From Vanilla planifolia (taxonomy: Eukaryota > Streptophyta > Magnoliopsida > Asparagales > Orchidaceae): DNA of 64,000 nucleotides. The notes below the pieces were generated by a model. It did no database searches. It was not told the DNA's origin and saw only the letters and a list, made by a program, of their open reading frames with translations. The stretch covers positions 1,306,266-1,370,265 of the forward strand of contig JAIUJO010000082.1 of NCBI GenBank assembly GCA_023846275.1, written 5' to 3'. The translations under genes were made by a program, and so were the position numbers. Positions 41,728 to 53,537 of the stretch are shown here, piece by piece; the stretch's first letter is position 1; each line of letters starts with the position of its first letter.

Positions 41728-44700
41728 GAGTGAGATTATCAATTTAAATTGAGTTTACTATCATATAAATGCACTCCACCGAATTAAAAAACAAAACCTT
41801 TCCTTCATGTAATTTTGCCTCAATTATTTTCATTCTAACTCTGTGTTTTTGTTAAAAATTTTGTATGCTACCCCTCTTAATTTATATACTGAGAAATAGA
41901 GTTTAGTGGTTATGCTATCAAAGCTTAAATCAATATGTCAATTGCATAATTTGTCATCTAACAAATTTCTTTTAATCAATAGCCTTTTTCTAGTCTAGTA
42001 ATTTGCCATAGAACATGGTTGAAATTTTTGTAGTAACAATGTTGTTCCAAGCTAGCTTGTTTTTGAAGAGTTGAGACATGCATAAGAGGAAGTTGAATTG
42101 TACTTTTTTTTCATTTTTTTTAAAAATTTACAAAGATAAAAATCGCCTTATTTTTAAATACTATTTTTAAAAAGTGTGTGCACTTGTAGTATAACTAACA
42201 AAAAATAAGGATGAAGTAATGAATGGAAATTTTTGAGTGATTTGGACAATTATTGTTTATATTTACTCATAATTATAGAAGGTCAAACTTACTCCATTGT
42301 AGTTTTTTGTAAAAGTAGGTAGAAAAAAAATCATAACAATTAATAGAAGAGTTATATACTATAGTTCATTATGCAACTCAAAGGGGGTACAATAGATCAA
42401 AAGATCCCATACTTAAGCCAAAAGTTGTCATAATAGAAGAATGTATGCAACAAATATAAAATATATAATAGAAACTTTATATTTATAATAGAGTGAAAAC
42501 CTTAGCAACAACTTGGGATTTTGAATCAAAGATCAACATTACAAAAGATCTTCTCCAAAAACCCTAATGACAAAGAGTTGTTTTCTTGCAATACAGTAGA
42601 TGTTGGATGCAAATGCCATTATTTTGCATATTTTGTTTGCTTGCATGTTATTTTTTTCCATTTCAAACAAACATTGACAACCTTTGAAGTTGTGAGTAAC
42701 TTTATTTAAGAGCTTATTGTGATCTCTATTGTAGTCACAATGCCTTGGAAGTACTACTTGTTAGTAATAATAAAAGCAATGCGAGTGGTAAAAAGATTTA
42801 GATATTTCATTAACATGGTACTTTCTAATATCATTGGTTTTTTTGTCATTGGGTTTTTCTTAGATTTTCTCTTTTCCTCTTGCAAATGGAACCATGATCC
42901 CTATCACTTGGGGCTTACTGGTGCTTGCTCCTCTGATGTGAGTGCTTGGGCATAAGGCTAGTTGGGATGTTGAAATGCTACTTCTTTTCCTTGTTAGTTG
43001 CCCTATGTTAAATTGCAAAAAACTTGATGAGTTATTTTTGACAATTCTTAGCCATGCTGCTCATTAATGCTTCAAAGTAGCACTTGTTCTAGAATCTTTG
43101 TTAATAAATTATGGTTGGTGACTTTCGACAATTGTGACTCTAATAATAGTGTTGTCATTATCATTAGAATAAATTATCAATGATCTGCTTGTGAGGTTTT
43201 CTCTTCTTGAACCGTCGTCAATAGGCTTTTTTTTCAGAATGATGACAATAGAAGTGGAAGTGTAATAATGGTGAGCAAAGAAAGAAAGAGAAAGAGAAGG
43301 ATAATAGGGTTTTTACCACAAGGAGGTTGCATTCCCCAGAAAGATTTCCTTTAAAGGGTTTTGAATTTATGAAGTTCTGATTCTCAAAACTCACTGAATT
43401 TCTCAAGTTCTGACTTTCTATGAGTTTTGACATCTCATATTTTTTTGAATTTTTTTGAATTATTTCATTCATCATTTCTACCTTTTTATAGTGGTTGGGA
43501 TACAATTTTTAAATATAAAACAAAAAAAAGTGATTTTGATCGAAAATTAAAAATTTCTCAAATTTTACAAATTTTGCACCTATCAACGTCTGTCTTTGCC
43601 AACATGCATCCTAAAGTGCACAAATTCATGACCAAGCCAAGGGTCTATCCATGCATGCAGGTAGCTTGTGCATGTAGAACACGAATGCACTTAACTGTTG
43701 ATCAGGTACATGTGCAGCATTGAAAAGAAATGAACTATTGAAAATAAATGGGATATTTTTTAAAATTAATAAGGTCACCATTTCTCCATATAGTTATGGG
43801 GTTGGGTACTAAAAAAGAAATGATATAAATAACACTATTAAAAACAATAATGATCACTTGTCTGTGTGGATAGTTGATGCAAAAAATAAATTGCATAAAA
43901 TTATTATTAAAAAATTGAGTGGCCATAATCTATCCAAGTGACTAAAAAGAGTATTGTTGAAAAGATAAAAGTAGGTAATGCAACAAAGTGATGAGATTCA
44001 AAATCAATGTTATATAATTAAACATTTAAGTTAGGCAATATTTATTTATGTTATTAATTAGTAAATTATTAAAAGAATAAACATAAAAGTAATGTTATGG
44101 ATAATTGAGCAAGAGAAATATTGAAAAAAGAGAAATTGAATGTGAAACCATTCTTTGGTGTTTGAAATTCGGTGACACTAAGTCTTGTAAATGTCATCCA
44201 TCAGAACCATTATTGTAGCTATCAAGAGCAATTTCTAACTTACCCACCTGAGCTCTTTCGTTGTTATAAAATGAAGGTATTTAGGTAATTTTGCAATGGA
44301 TTTTAAAGCAAAAATTAGGTTGACGGTAGTGGAGATTGATTTTAGCAAAGATTAGCTGAAACCTTGAGTTCAACTAGACCCATAATTTGGCCAAGTGTTG
44401 GACTAAAATAAGTTTTAAACTATTTGAATTCTGGTTTTGGTCCAAAAACAATAAACATGCATGTGTATCACTCAATTTCTTATTTTCTTCAAGCCATGAA
44501 TGTGTCTGCATTTACAAGGATATGTTTCTCCATGCCAAAGTGTTTGTTAATATTTTGATATTTTCATAAAAGCTACATCGTTGGGTAGCAAAACACATAA
44601 AATTTGACTGGCGATCTAGCATTTGAACCCTAGACAGTTGTCTTAAAGAAAAAGTTCTTTTTTCTTTGCAGCTTTTTTCCTTAAAATCTTATAGCCTTTG

Positions 44701-44809
44701 ATAGTCATTCCATTGGAAAGTTCTACAAGAAACATGTCCAAAATGTATATTCATATCTGATATTTATACCACACATATTATACTTTTATTGAGCTTTAAT
44801 GTTTTGCAG
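41728..44809. other. Intron-like region where coiled-coil exons are missing
   Basis: An ATK-type gene should carry several more coiled-coil exons between the QEYNxSLQQYN exon and the motor exon starting ELKGNI. I find none here, so they were deleted or replaced. The region is AT-rich with patches of moderate GC (43200-43480 and 43580-43720). It contains a minus-strand open stretch 43218-43505 without recognisable motifs. A polypyrimidine tract and GCAG acceptor at 44801-44809 precede the motor exon. Confidence 0.5.
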
Positions 44810-45189
44810 GAACTAAAAGGAAACATTCCAGTTTTTTATAGAGTGCGGCCTTTTTTGTCAGACGTTGATGCCAGGAGAGCAGATGGTTCTGTTATTTCAT
44901 ATCCAACAAGCGTCGAGTCTCTTGAGAGAGGCATTGATTTAATGTACGTGGTAAGGAATTTTTTTCTAATTTATTAGATGCAATCTTTTATCTAATTTAT
45001 AATGTCTATTGGAAACTATAATCTGTAAGGATGAGACATCTATAGTGATGCTTTTTCATTTGCTTTGTTTGTAAATAGCTCAAAAGTATTGCTTCACTTT
45101 TGACAAAGTTTTTTCTCACGAGTCATCTTAGCGGGATGTGTTCTTAGAAATCTTGCAGCTAGTGCAAAGTGCAGTTGATGGATGTTAGC
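44810..45189 (+). pseudogene. ATK1-like: KIN-14 pseudogene: motor domain start
   Basis: After a good acceptor (gttttgcag), the exon 44810-44950 reads [16 protein letters not shown], then [20 protein letters not shown]. This is the neck-motor junction diagnostic of kinesin-14 (ELKGNIRVFCRVRP). The next exon, from about 45079, reads QKYCFTFDKVFSHESS(stop)RDVFLEI and LQLVQSAVDGC(stop), the FTFDKVF strand and following helix. Stops are at 45129-45131 and 45186-45188. The similarity ends at 45188 and resumes after 6.7 kb at the P-loop. Confidence 0.9.
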
Positions 45190-45639
45190 TGGTATATTCA
45201 AGGCATTAAATCCATTATGTAATATATTTTATTTCAGTTTTGTTTTGTGAATTTTATCTTATCTGCATTTTTAATGTTTTCCTCATTTATTAGTAACTAA
45301 ATTATATTTAGATATTTTCTTATGTGCTTCTTATTGGTAGCAATCTAAACAAGATTTTATTAAACCTTATGTTCGTGGATGCATAAATATTAATAGATTG
45401 ATTAGGATTCATCAAGAATGATTGGTATTATCATTGTTCAAGTTCAACAGGATAAAACTTAGTTGAGAAAAGGACAAAGTATTAATGAAATTTGCAAATG
45501 TATTATGTGCAAAGGGTCTTGTTCTTTGGTTATAATTAACTTGCCACTCCATTATTGATAAGTTTATGTACCATTCTGGTGCAGTAGGCAATTTTGCTAA
45601 ACATAATTTTTTCTCTTTTAGGGAATTTCTGCTTATCCC

Positions 45640-45800
45640 TATCTATTCTTACTTAAGTCTTATATTTGAACTTGAAGGAGCTTCCTTTTTGTAATAACTC
45701 TAAATTACCTTCTTGTGATTCTTTAGCTAAAGGGAAGTAAATCATTTCTTCTTCTTGGAATTAGCAATTAGTTTCAACACTTTTCGTACATTGCATGTTG
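45640..45800 (+). repeat. Possible 5' LTR fragment
   Basis: Similar by eye to 50910-51060: both contain gaacttg(g)a(a)g(g/a)agcttcct, then a CT-rich stretch and an agcaattagtttcaacac / agttagcatcaatac segment. Its position upstream of the RT remnant fits a 5' LTR. Divergence is high and the ends are unclear. Confidence 0.35.
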
Positions 45801-48800
45801 GAAATAGTGAGTAGATAGAGGATGAGAACTATAGTTAAAAAAGTTGTGCTTGTTGACGATCTTCTTTTTAAGGTTTTAACGATGTAAGTCATCACTAATT
45901 CTATCCCTCCACCTCTTAAGAATGATTCTCCTTTTGAGCCATTTTTCACATCATTTAGTAACATTTGGAAATATTTTTGTGAAGGTCATTTCTATCCATT
46001 TGAAATTCTTTTTCCACTAAAGTCTATGATTCTAGCTCAAGTTTCAATTGTCTTAAATGAGCTTGTTCATTTTCTTATGATGAACTATCCTTTTTCAACT
46101 CATTCATCTCCATTTATTTCTCTGCTAGTTAATTAATTTCTGCAAGTGGGATACCTTTTTTTGTGCCACTTCTTAATTTCCTTTTTACCTTTGTTGTCCT
46201 CGAATGTGTCCATTTAGCAAAGAGTGTGCATTGGTGTATGATGCGTGTTAGCTATTCTTCTTACGTTGGCATTGTAATTGCCGCTCTTTTAATGGGGATT
46301 TTTTTCCCTTCTAAATTTCAAATTCCTACTTTCTGTTATGACAAATCAGACCCAAAAATTTTTCTATGTGAATTCGAGACACTTACGTCTTTTATTCTTG
46401 CTTTTTGGTGCAATTAAGTGAACAATTTTCTCCATCTTGCTTCATGGATGGAACATCGATGTGGCTTTAGAAGGTATCTCGTTTTTCCCAATTTCAAGTT
46501 TTTGAAAAGGATCTTTGCTTCTTCCTTTGCTAGTTATGTCAAGCCAAAAAATATTTGTTGAATGTTTGCCAGATCTTAGTCAAATTTAAAATGGAAGCCC
46601 CAAAGTTTACCTACAATGTTTCAAAGAAAGCCTAAGTGAGGTGGAGCTAGAGGAAACCTAGGTGACTCAAGCATCCTTAGTATTTTTTCTTTTGGCCAAT
46701 GAATTTGAGAATCCAAGGCTTTGTTTACCATCACATATCTTGCGGAAAAACTTTTATTACTTTTAATTAATGAAGAAGACTTATCTATTTCCAACACATT
46801 CGGAAGCAAGAGAAGGCTTAAGGAAATTACCAATGAGCTCACCTCAAAAATGAAGAAATCTAAATATTTTCATTAAGGGAGTAATTGATAACATCATTAT
46901 CATCCATCTTAGACCAATAGTTACCTCTTCAAGAGTTTAAGAATACTCCATTGAATGTATCTCTCAAGTAAATTCTTATTGCCAAATTACTTTTGGTTAT
47001 CATCCATGAAGTCTTTGATTACAAAAATTTTTTAAGAAGGTTAGGTGCAATAATATTATGATAAGAAGGGAGAAAAAGAGACATAAAGTAGCTCTCTTAG
47101 GTCCTTGTTGGATGGTTAATTGGCTTTAATTAAGAGGAAGCAAGGCTTGACCAAGGGTTCGTAGAGAGAGGATGATGAAAGTAAGGGTTTTGAGAGTGAA
47201 AGGGAGGAAAGAAGAGAAGAGGTTGTGATTTAATTTTAGGTAAAGCAAACTTGAGAAAGGGAAAGCTTGTGATAATTTTGGAGGTTTAGGAGTGAGGTAT
47301 TTGGCAAAAGTTTAAGCAAGGATGAAAGGGAGAGGGTTTTGAGGTTTAAGATGGTTTTCAGGTTTACTAACTTTTCTTAGACTAAAAAGGAATAAAAAAG
47401 AAAAAAAAGAGAGGAGAAGGAGGTCATTAAGAGTTTTAAGATGTTGGATTGATATTCAAGTCTAGTCAAACATAAGTCGTCAAGCTATGAAAGAGTTATC
47501 ACCAAAAACAATTATCTAAAACTTTCATTTATCTTATATTTTTGAAATACAAGAGTTCTTGAAAAAGAATAAAAATGGAAAGAAATGTTCATGGCAATTA
47601 AAATCTTAATTAAACAATTCTTAATTTTCAGCAAATTATTTTAGGAAAGAAAGCATGAAGAAATAAAGAGAGATCACAAAGAAATAAAAAATGATAATGC
47701 TATTCTAAACCTTGGCACTTTTTATGTAGTTCGTTTAAGGGAATTCATCCAAAAGGGAGCTTAACTAGCCAAAGAAAGTATCAAAGAGATTGAAAATCCA
47801 TGAAAAGCTCCCCACCATGCATCCTGTCGTCTTAATCTATGGAAAGGTGTCCAATGTGGTGTCAAGTGAAGGAACCAAGAAAATTCGAATTGAACTATGA
47901 TGTACGATAATAAACTATGATAAATCACTCATAAATCATGAAGAGCTATCATATGAAACAAACGAAGTTATGTGTCATCATCTACAAAGATTGTGAAGCA
48001 AGGTTTGATCTGAGTAGCTTTGTGATTGGTTTATGATTTATGTAGTTTCTATGGATTAAAGGAAGTTCAAACTCAACATTTAGTGTTGCATCACCTTGAA
48101 GGAAAACAATTTAAGACTTGTCAAGACTTTTCATCTCTCTTTAAGGCCATGGAGACAAGTTTAAGTACATGTTAGTATTATTTTGGTGATCTTCAAAATG
48201 AATCAAGCATGCCCTTATAAATTAATTCTAAAATCTTTTAAGGAAAACACTTTGTCAAAAGTAATAATGAGAATATTTTATTTGTTTCAAATCTCTTTTG
48301 AGCCAAAGCATCTTTGTTATTTAGAATTTCTTAAAACCACCATTGTGTTCACATGACTTATTGCAAACATTGATGTGTGTCTGGTATTATGGATATCATA
48401 GTTTTGTTGATTCTTTATTTTGGAATTTCTTTAATAAGATGGGCAATTGTTTATGCATGTTCTCCCCTATTTTGGTTCTCTAATCAGCTTTTTGTGAGAA
48501 TAAACTAAGCTTAAAGATAGCTTTCTTTTTTTCACATATGGGAATGAAATATAAGTACTCATGTAGATGGAAAATTTTATGAACATGACAATATCATTAT
48601 TTGTAAATTTTGATTTAGCTACAATAAATAAATTTCACATTATGGCTTCAACACCTTCTGTGTATAAATTTTACAACCTCGTTTTATTATGTCAAGATAT
48701 TGTTTCATTTGATCATCTGATTCAGATCAAACAGGGTTTTATTCTCAAAATTTTTTTGGACATTCTAAGTCTAAATTATCACATAAATCGCCAAATGATT

Positions 48801-49179
48801 TTCTTTATAGTCAATGTGGGATTATTTTTTTTTATACCCTTCAAACTAAAATCCTACAAAAAATTTCTCTTTGTTTAGTAATTTCAATCTTGGTCATCAC
48901 CCATCAGGTATTCCTCACACTCTTTGATCCCTTATGTTCAAATAAAGTCTTACGCCATTAGGTTTCGCATGTTTAAGGAGTATTGCTTTAGTTGAAGAGC
49001 TGCTACCTTAGCACAATGATGGGAAGTCATGGCATTTCGTCAATTTATTGGACGTCTGGGTTCTTCTTCATACATTGTTTTTTCTTTTCTTGTTGATCTT
49101 TTAGTTCCCTCCAAAGTAAATGTATATTTGTTAACTTCAATGGACAGCAAATGGTTTAAATTAATAGCAAAGGGAGACC

Positions 49180-50060
49180 AATCTTTCACTCCTAGCTCAG
49201 CACATTGATATTTTTGCGTGGTCTTCTTTTGATATGGTTGGTGTTACTTGAGTTATGTTTTACCAACATCTTAATGTTAACTTTGAATGCTTAAGAATAT
49301 GATAGAAGAAGACACACTTAGCTAAGAAAAAAAGCCCTAGCTAAAGGGAACTAGCTTATATTCTTAAAGTTTGATTCATTGTTGTTGTGTAATATCTCAA
49401 GTGGTTCGAAAAGTTTTTGCTTTTCAAGAAAGGTAATGACAAATGACACATTTGTGTTGGCTCTTTGTTTTATCTTATTTGGCTTAACCTAAATTTTTTT
49501 GTCAAGAATTGATGACTCAATGAGCTTGATTGCAACTTTTAATCATTTAAGCTTTTTTGAATACCTTCATTGGATGACAATATATCAGGATTTTTGAGTC
49601 AGACAATGAAAAATTTCATCGATCATCAATTTTTAATATGTTGCTAAATGGCCATGTCATTTGTTTTAAAAACTGAAAGGGCAACATATCAATACATGGT
49701 TAATATAGTTTTTAGCCATCAATAAGGAATGAATCTTGATGCATATGTTGAGGATTTTTTAGTCAAAAGCAATCATTCTTTGCCTATGTTGAGGATCTTA
49801 AATAGAACTTTCAAGAATTATGAAAATTTGGATTGCATGTCAATCCACTCGAGTGCAATTTTGGCATCTTATCAAGCACGTTTAAAGAAAGGAAGTCAAG
49901 CTAACCCTGATGTTGTTTGAGACTTTTTTAAAATGCATTCACCAAAGACATTTTGAGACCTATATAAGTTAGATGGTCATATTACTACGTTGTGTAGAAT
50001 CATATCTTGCTATGAAGTCAAGCAGTAACCTTTTTCAAGCCATAGAGAGGCAAAATAACA
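49180..50060 (+). pseudogene. gypsy reverse transcriptase remnant (Tat-like)
   Basis: Pieces in order are: TNLSLLAQHIDIFAWSSFDM and VGV (49185-49245), matching the DVFAW...DMPGI lead-in of plant Tat-lineage RTs; YLKWFEKFLLFKKGNDK, matching ..WLANVVLVKKANGK; MSFVLKTERATYQYMVNIVF (from 49654), matching MPFGLKNAGATYQR.VN..F; and AYVEDFLVKSNHSL (49741 on), the YVDD.LVKS catalytic box with the first Asp now Glu. PKTF(stop)DLYKLDGHITTL and RIIS near 49930-49995 fits the segment after RT (..L.GRIAAL.RFISR). Frame changes and stops are frequent. The open stretch 49729-49920 covers the catalytic box. Confidence 0.8.
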
Positions 50061-50292
50061 CTGTAGCTTATAAAAAACTATGAGAATGCAATGGAATAAA
50101 GAAGCTCGTCTGTTATGTCTTTCATGTTCTTAAAAATTTGGAATAATGTTATCCAACCTCTCAAGCTATTTGATATTAATAAATCCATTTATTTTATGGA
50201 TTATTGAAGCCGTTCTTTTGAGATTGTAAAAATTGTCATTTTAATAGACATTTGCCTCCATGACTAATAGGATCAATGAAAGCCATTAATGT

Positions 50293-50415
50293 ATTTGGCA
50301 TTTCCTAGTTTATGAGTTAATTTTCTATGGGCAAACATTGATATTTTGTTGTGATAGTTGATTGCTTCACAAAATAGATTGAAGAAAAATCCTTGGTTAA
50401 AAGAGCACAACTAAA
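50293..50415 (+). pseudogene. gypsy integrase core remnant
   Basis: One frame gives FGIS(stop)FMS(stop)FSMGKH(stop)YF, then VVIVDCFTK(stop)IEEKSL. This matches the integrase catalytic-core stretch W.(I/M)D..GP.P..KG...Y..V.VDYFTKW.EA.PL. The second catalytic Asp (VDCF) is kept; the first Asp is lost in a stop region, and the Trp of FTKW is TAG. It lies about 230 bases after the RNase H-like tail, closer than normal, so sequence was deleted between them. Confidence 0.8.
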
Positions 50416-50909
50416 TGAACTTTAGAATGCTTGTGTAATGTAGTGCAAGCTCTTAGAATAACATAGCAAATTAGATTTCAATCTGTATGCATTTTCTATG
50501 AAGTTCTAAAGTTCTTTGAGGTGCTTCTGGGACACATGATTATCATAGTAGTAAAACATTTTCAATCTTCACTTTAGAGTATTCTTATCTACTCCACAAT
50601 AAGTTTTCTATGAGTCTACCTATCTTATGACAATTTATAGAATATACTAAATTGATGAATTAGATTACATAATATATATTTATAGTGTTTATTATTATCA
50701 AAATAAGATATTATTTTTATTGTCATGGAATTCAATACTATCTTGTCATGTTAATGGATTTTCTAATGACTTAATGTTCCATAAATATATTCTTGGCATT
50801 AAGCATATTAGTTGAGAGGGGAGGAGAAAGAGAGAAAGGAGAATATTTAATTTGCTATATTTGATTTTCTCTATCATGGTCATTTTTCTTTGTTTATCTC
50901 TTTATTATT

Positions 50910-51060
50910 TCTAAGTTCAAATCGTGAACTTGGAAGAGCTTCCTTTCTATAGTACCCCACTGCACCTAGTAATTCTTCAAATCAAATTCTCTTTTATTTC
51001 TTAAAAGCTATAGTTAGCATCAATACTTTACATTAAGGATGCTAGTATAGATGGTCAAGA
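50910..51060 (+). repeat. Possible 3' LTR fragment
   Basis: Counterpart of 45640-45800 (see there), lying downstream of the integrase remnant as a 3' LTR would. Weak and diverged. Confidence 0.35.
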
Positions 51061-51917
51061 CGGTGATTTTTAAAATATTTTGAGTATAAGTGCTTAAGTC
51101 AAATGAAGCTTTTTGAGAAGGTATTTTTTATTTCTAAAACCATATAAATTTTTTTTAATTTTAAAGAAGCTATTATAACTTTTGATAAAATGCATTAGAT
51201 ATCATCGAATGCTCTAGCAAGATAAGAAAAATCATATAATTGATCAATTTTTATTTCCAAATTATTTCGTGTTACAGATCAAAATAAAAATTATTATTCT
51301 GTTGAATGGGTTTTTTTGCATGGTTCTTGATTTAAGAACAAAATTATACTTTGATTATTTTTATTTATTATTTTTTAAGAGTGTTGGGGTGGGTTGGCCT
51401 TCTCTTTAAAGGATCTGAGGTATGATTGGTAGAAATAGCTTGTTGAGCTTGTCTAGTATATTGGTTTATTTTACACTGTTAAACGCTGAAATGGAAAAAA
51501 ATTGATTAATCAAAGTAGCTAAGCCAAGGAGTAGTGATTTAGTAGTATTTTGTTTTATCTAACAAGAATTTTAATTTAAAGTAAATGAATCTTGAAGTTT
51601 AACCTATAGTTGGTATAAATTTTTTTGTTTTTTTTTTTGATGTGTTTCTATTTTCTTTATTCACTTTTTTTCAAAAATCTTTTCATATCTTATTCTTATA
51701 GTAGACATAAATGTGGACATAAAAAACATTAAATGACCATGCTCACATAACTAGGTCAGCACGATTGAATCGGATGATCCAACCAGTTTTTGAGCTAATT
51801 GAATGCCCAGTTTGGTCTTCAACATCAATTCTCTATCTTGGAGAAAATGCGTATAACAAGCTTCAGCTCTCATTCATTATCCTTAACTCCTTGTTTTACT
51901 ATCGCTTCTTTAAAAAG

Positions 51918-53537
51918 GTTTGTATCTTTGCTTATGGACAAACTTGTTATGGTAAAACTTATACCATGATGGGCAAACCTGAAGCCCCTGAGTAGAAAGG
52001 ATTAATACCACGTTCCTTGGAGCAAATCTTTGTGACTAGCCAATCACTACAATGCCAGGGTTGGACTTACAAAATATAGGTGTAAATGTCAATTTACATG
52101 AAAACATAAATTGTGCTCATTCTTTCCTACTTTCAAACCATGCTTTTCATCTTTTACAGGCATCAATGTTAGAGATCTACAATGAAACAATTCGTTGTTT
52201 GTTATCACCCAATCGTAGCACAAGCAGTTGTATAACTCTTGTTAACAAGAAATATACCATCAAGCATGATTTAGCTGGTAATACACATGTGCCAGACCTT
52301 ACTGTTGTCGATGTGTGTAGCATAAATGAAATTTCCTTTTTGCTTGATCAAGCTGCAAGGAGCAGGTAATTGAAATCAGCATAGACACAGTAAATTGGAA
52401 CATCTTTCATCTTTTATATTCTTGTTTCTGGTGGCCAACTGAATACATCATGTGTATTCAGTTTCCCAAATGTTCCATATTCTTGGCTACCAAGCTTTGT
52501 TTTGCTTAAATGCATGCATTCATCTTCTGTTTTCTTGTGGCTAACTGAATACGACATGGGTATGCTTCCATTTCATGTTCCATATCCTGGGGTACCAAGT
52601 TGTGTTTTGCTTGCATGCTTTTAAACGTAAGATTCTGTATCAGCATTTTTTCACTTCTGGATCATTCTTCTCTTTCCCAACCTGACTATCCACAAGACTA
52701 TCATCGCAAGAGATTGGAACTAATGATTCAGGTTTTACTTTGTTCATGAGGTCAGTTGGGAAGACTCAGATAAATGAACAATCATCAAGAAGCCATTTTT
52801 TTTGCCTTAAGAATATATGGGGTGAATGTTGTCAGTGGTGGGTGTTCCTTGTTCCTTTGAGCCATTCAGCTTGTTACCTAAGACATTTGTTGACCTGACT
52901 CATTCATATTAGGCAACGAAACAATAGGTTCAAGGTGTTTTGAACCTGATAGATATTACCGAAAGCGAGTGTCTTGCTAAAAGTGGCTCGACCGGAGATC
53001 GTCTAAAGGAAAACCAGGAAAGAATTGCTTGTCATTTATGCTGAAAATTCTTGTTTTAGATGCATATGCAAAAATTCATTTTGTCCTTGAAATAGGCAAT
53101 TAACAAAAGCTTGTCTTCACTAAGCAATGTTATATTTGCAATTGCCAAGAAGGAGGATCATGTTCCTTTTAGAAACTCAAAATTGGCATACCTTCTACAT
53201 GTACATGGCCATTTAATTTTTGGGATGTTTAGTATACTGCAGTGTGTACAATTTCATTACAATAGTTTTAAAACATTCTGAAAAAAGCTGTTTGTTTACT
53301 AAAAAAATCTATTTTCAACTTTTACCATCTTCATTCTCATCATACTCTATAATCTCTTGGTGTTTAAAGGCTTGTCTTTGGGGTGATTCAAAGACGTTGA
53401 TGTTTGTTAACATCTCCCTGGAGGTTTCATCGGCCAGTGAATCGATATGTTCATTCCGATTTGCTGCTCGTGTCAATGCTTGTGTGATTGGGGTTCCTCT
53501 CCATCAAACCCAGATGCGACCACTAGATTCTCGTTGA
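51918..53537 (+). pseudogene. ATK1-like: KIN-14 pseudogene: motor domain, P-loop to C-terminus
   Basis: From 51918 the frame gives VCIFAYGQTCYGKTYTMMGK. The P-loop GQTGSGKT is GQTCYGKT, so ATP binding would be impaired. PEAPE(stop)KG, then [17 protein letters not shown] follows. Exon 52160-52365 has [14 protein letters not shown] and [17 protein letters not shown]. Exon 52751 gives RSVGKTQINEQSSRSHF (switch I NEQSSRSH intact). Near 52925 (stop)[17 protein letters not shown] has switch II DLAGSER changed to DITESEC. 53096 gives [20 protein letters not shown]; the last exon gives [12 protein letters not shown] and [15 protein letters not shown], ending at the TGA 53535-53537. Frame shifts between pieces and stops at 51993, 52077 and 52925 rule out a working motor. 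Confidence 0.9.
52408..52626. repeat. ~113-bp tandem duplication in a kinesin intron
   Basis: 52408-52520 and 52521-52626 are two diverged copies. Shared words include 'ctgaatac', 'atgttccatat', 'taccaag', 'gttttgctt' and 'gcatgc'. The duplication lies in the intron after the 52160-52365 exon. Confidence 0.75.

Larger units (their letters stand above)
45190..51917 (+). mobile_element. Decayed Ty3/gypsy (Tat/Ogre-like) element inside the kinesin
   Basis: A 6.7-kb stretch separates two motor pieces that normally lie close together. Inside it are plus-strand RT and integrase remnants (separate entries). The region 45660-45790 ('gaacttgaaggagcttcct', then 'agcaattagtttcaacac') resembles 50925-51060 ('gaacttggaagagcttcct', then 'agttagcatcaatac') in the same orientation and on either side of the coding remnants, so these may be diverged terminal repeats. 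No gag was recognised between 46 and 49 kb. The exact edges and target-site duplication cannot be seen, so part of the stretch may be original intron or other insertions. Confidence 0.65.
40388..53537 (+). pseudogene. ATK1-like: KIN-14 (ATK1-like) minus-end kinesin pseudogene
   Basis: This is the broken copy of a C-terminal-motor kinesin of the plant ATK/KIN-14 group, which in working form cross-links and focuses spindle and phragmoplast microtubules. The exon order of the family is kept with introns: N-terminus (40388-40455, about 40576-40809), early coiled coil (40910-41054, 41136-41245, 41318-41437, 41526 to about 41725), neck/motor start (44810-44950, 45079-45188), and the rest of the motor (51918-52079, 52160-52365, 52751 to about 52830, about 52914-53017, 53096 to about 53200, about 53370-53537). 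Stops lie at 40418, 41207, 41691, 45129, 45186, 51993, 52077 and 52925. The later coiled-coil exons are missing and a gypsy element splits the motor. Retained introns show it was copied as DNA. Family assignment is firm; death of the gene follows directly from the stops. Confidence 0.92.

Noticed and set aside
48567..48878. 103-codon open frame as retroelement gag
   Set aside because: No gag motif or zinc knuckle; composition is that of AT-rich chance frames.
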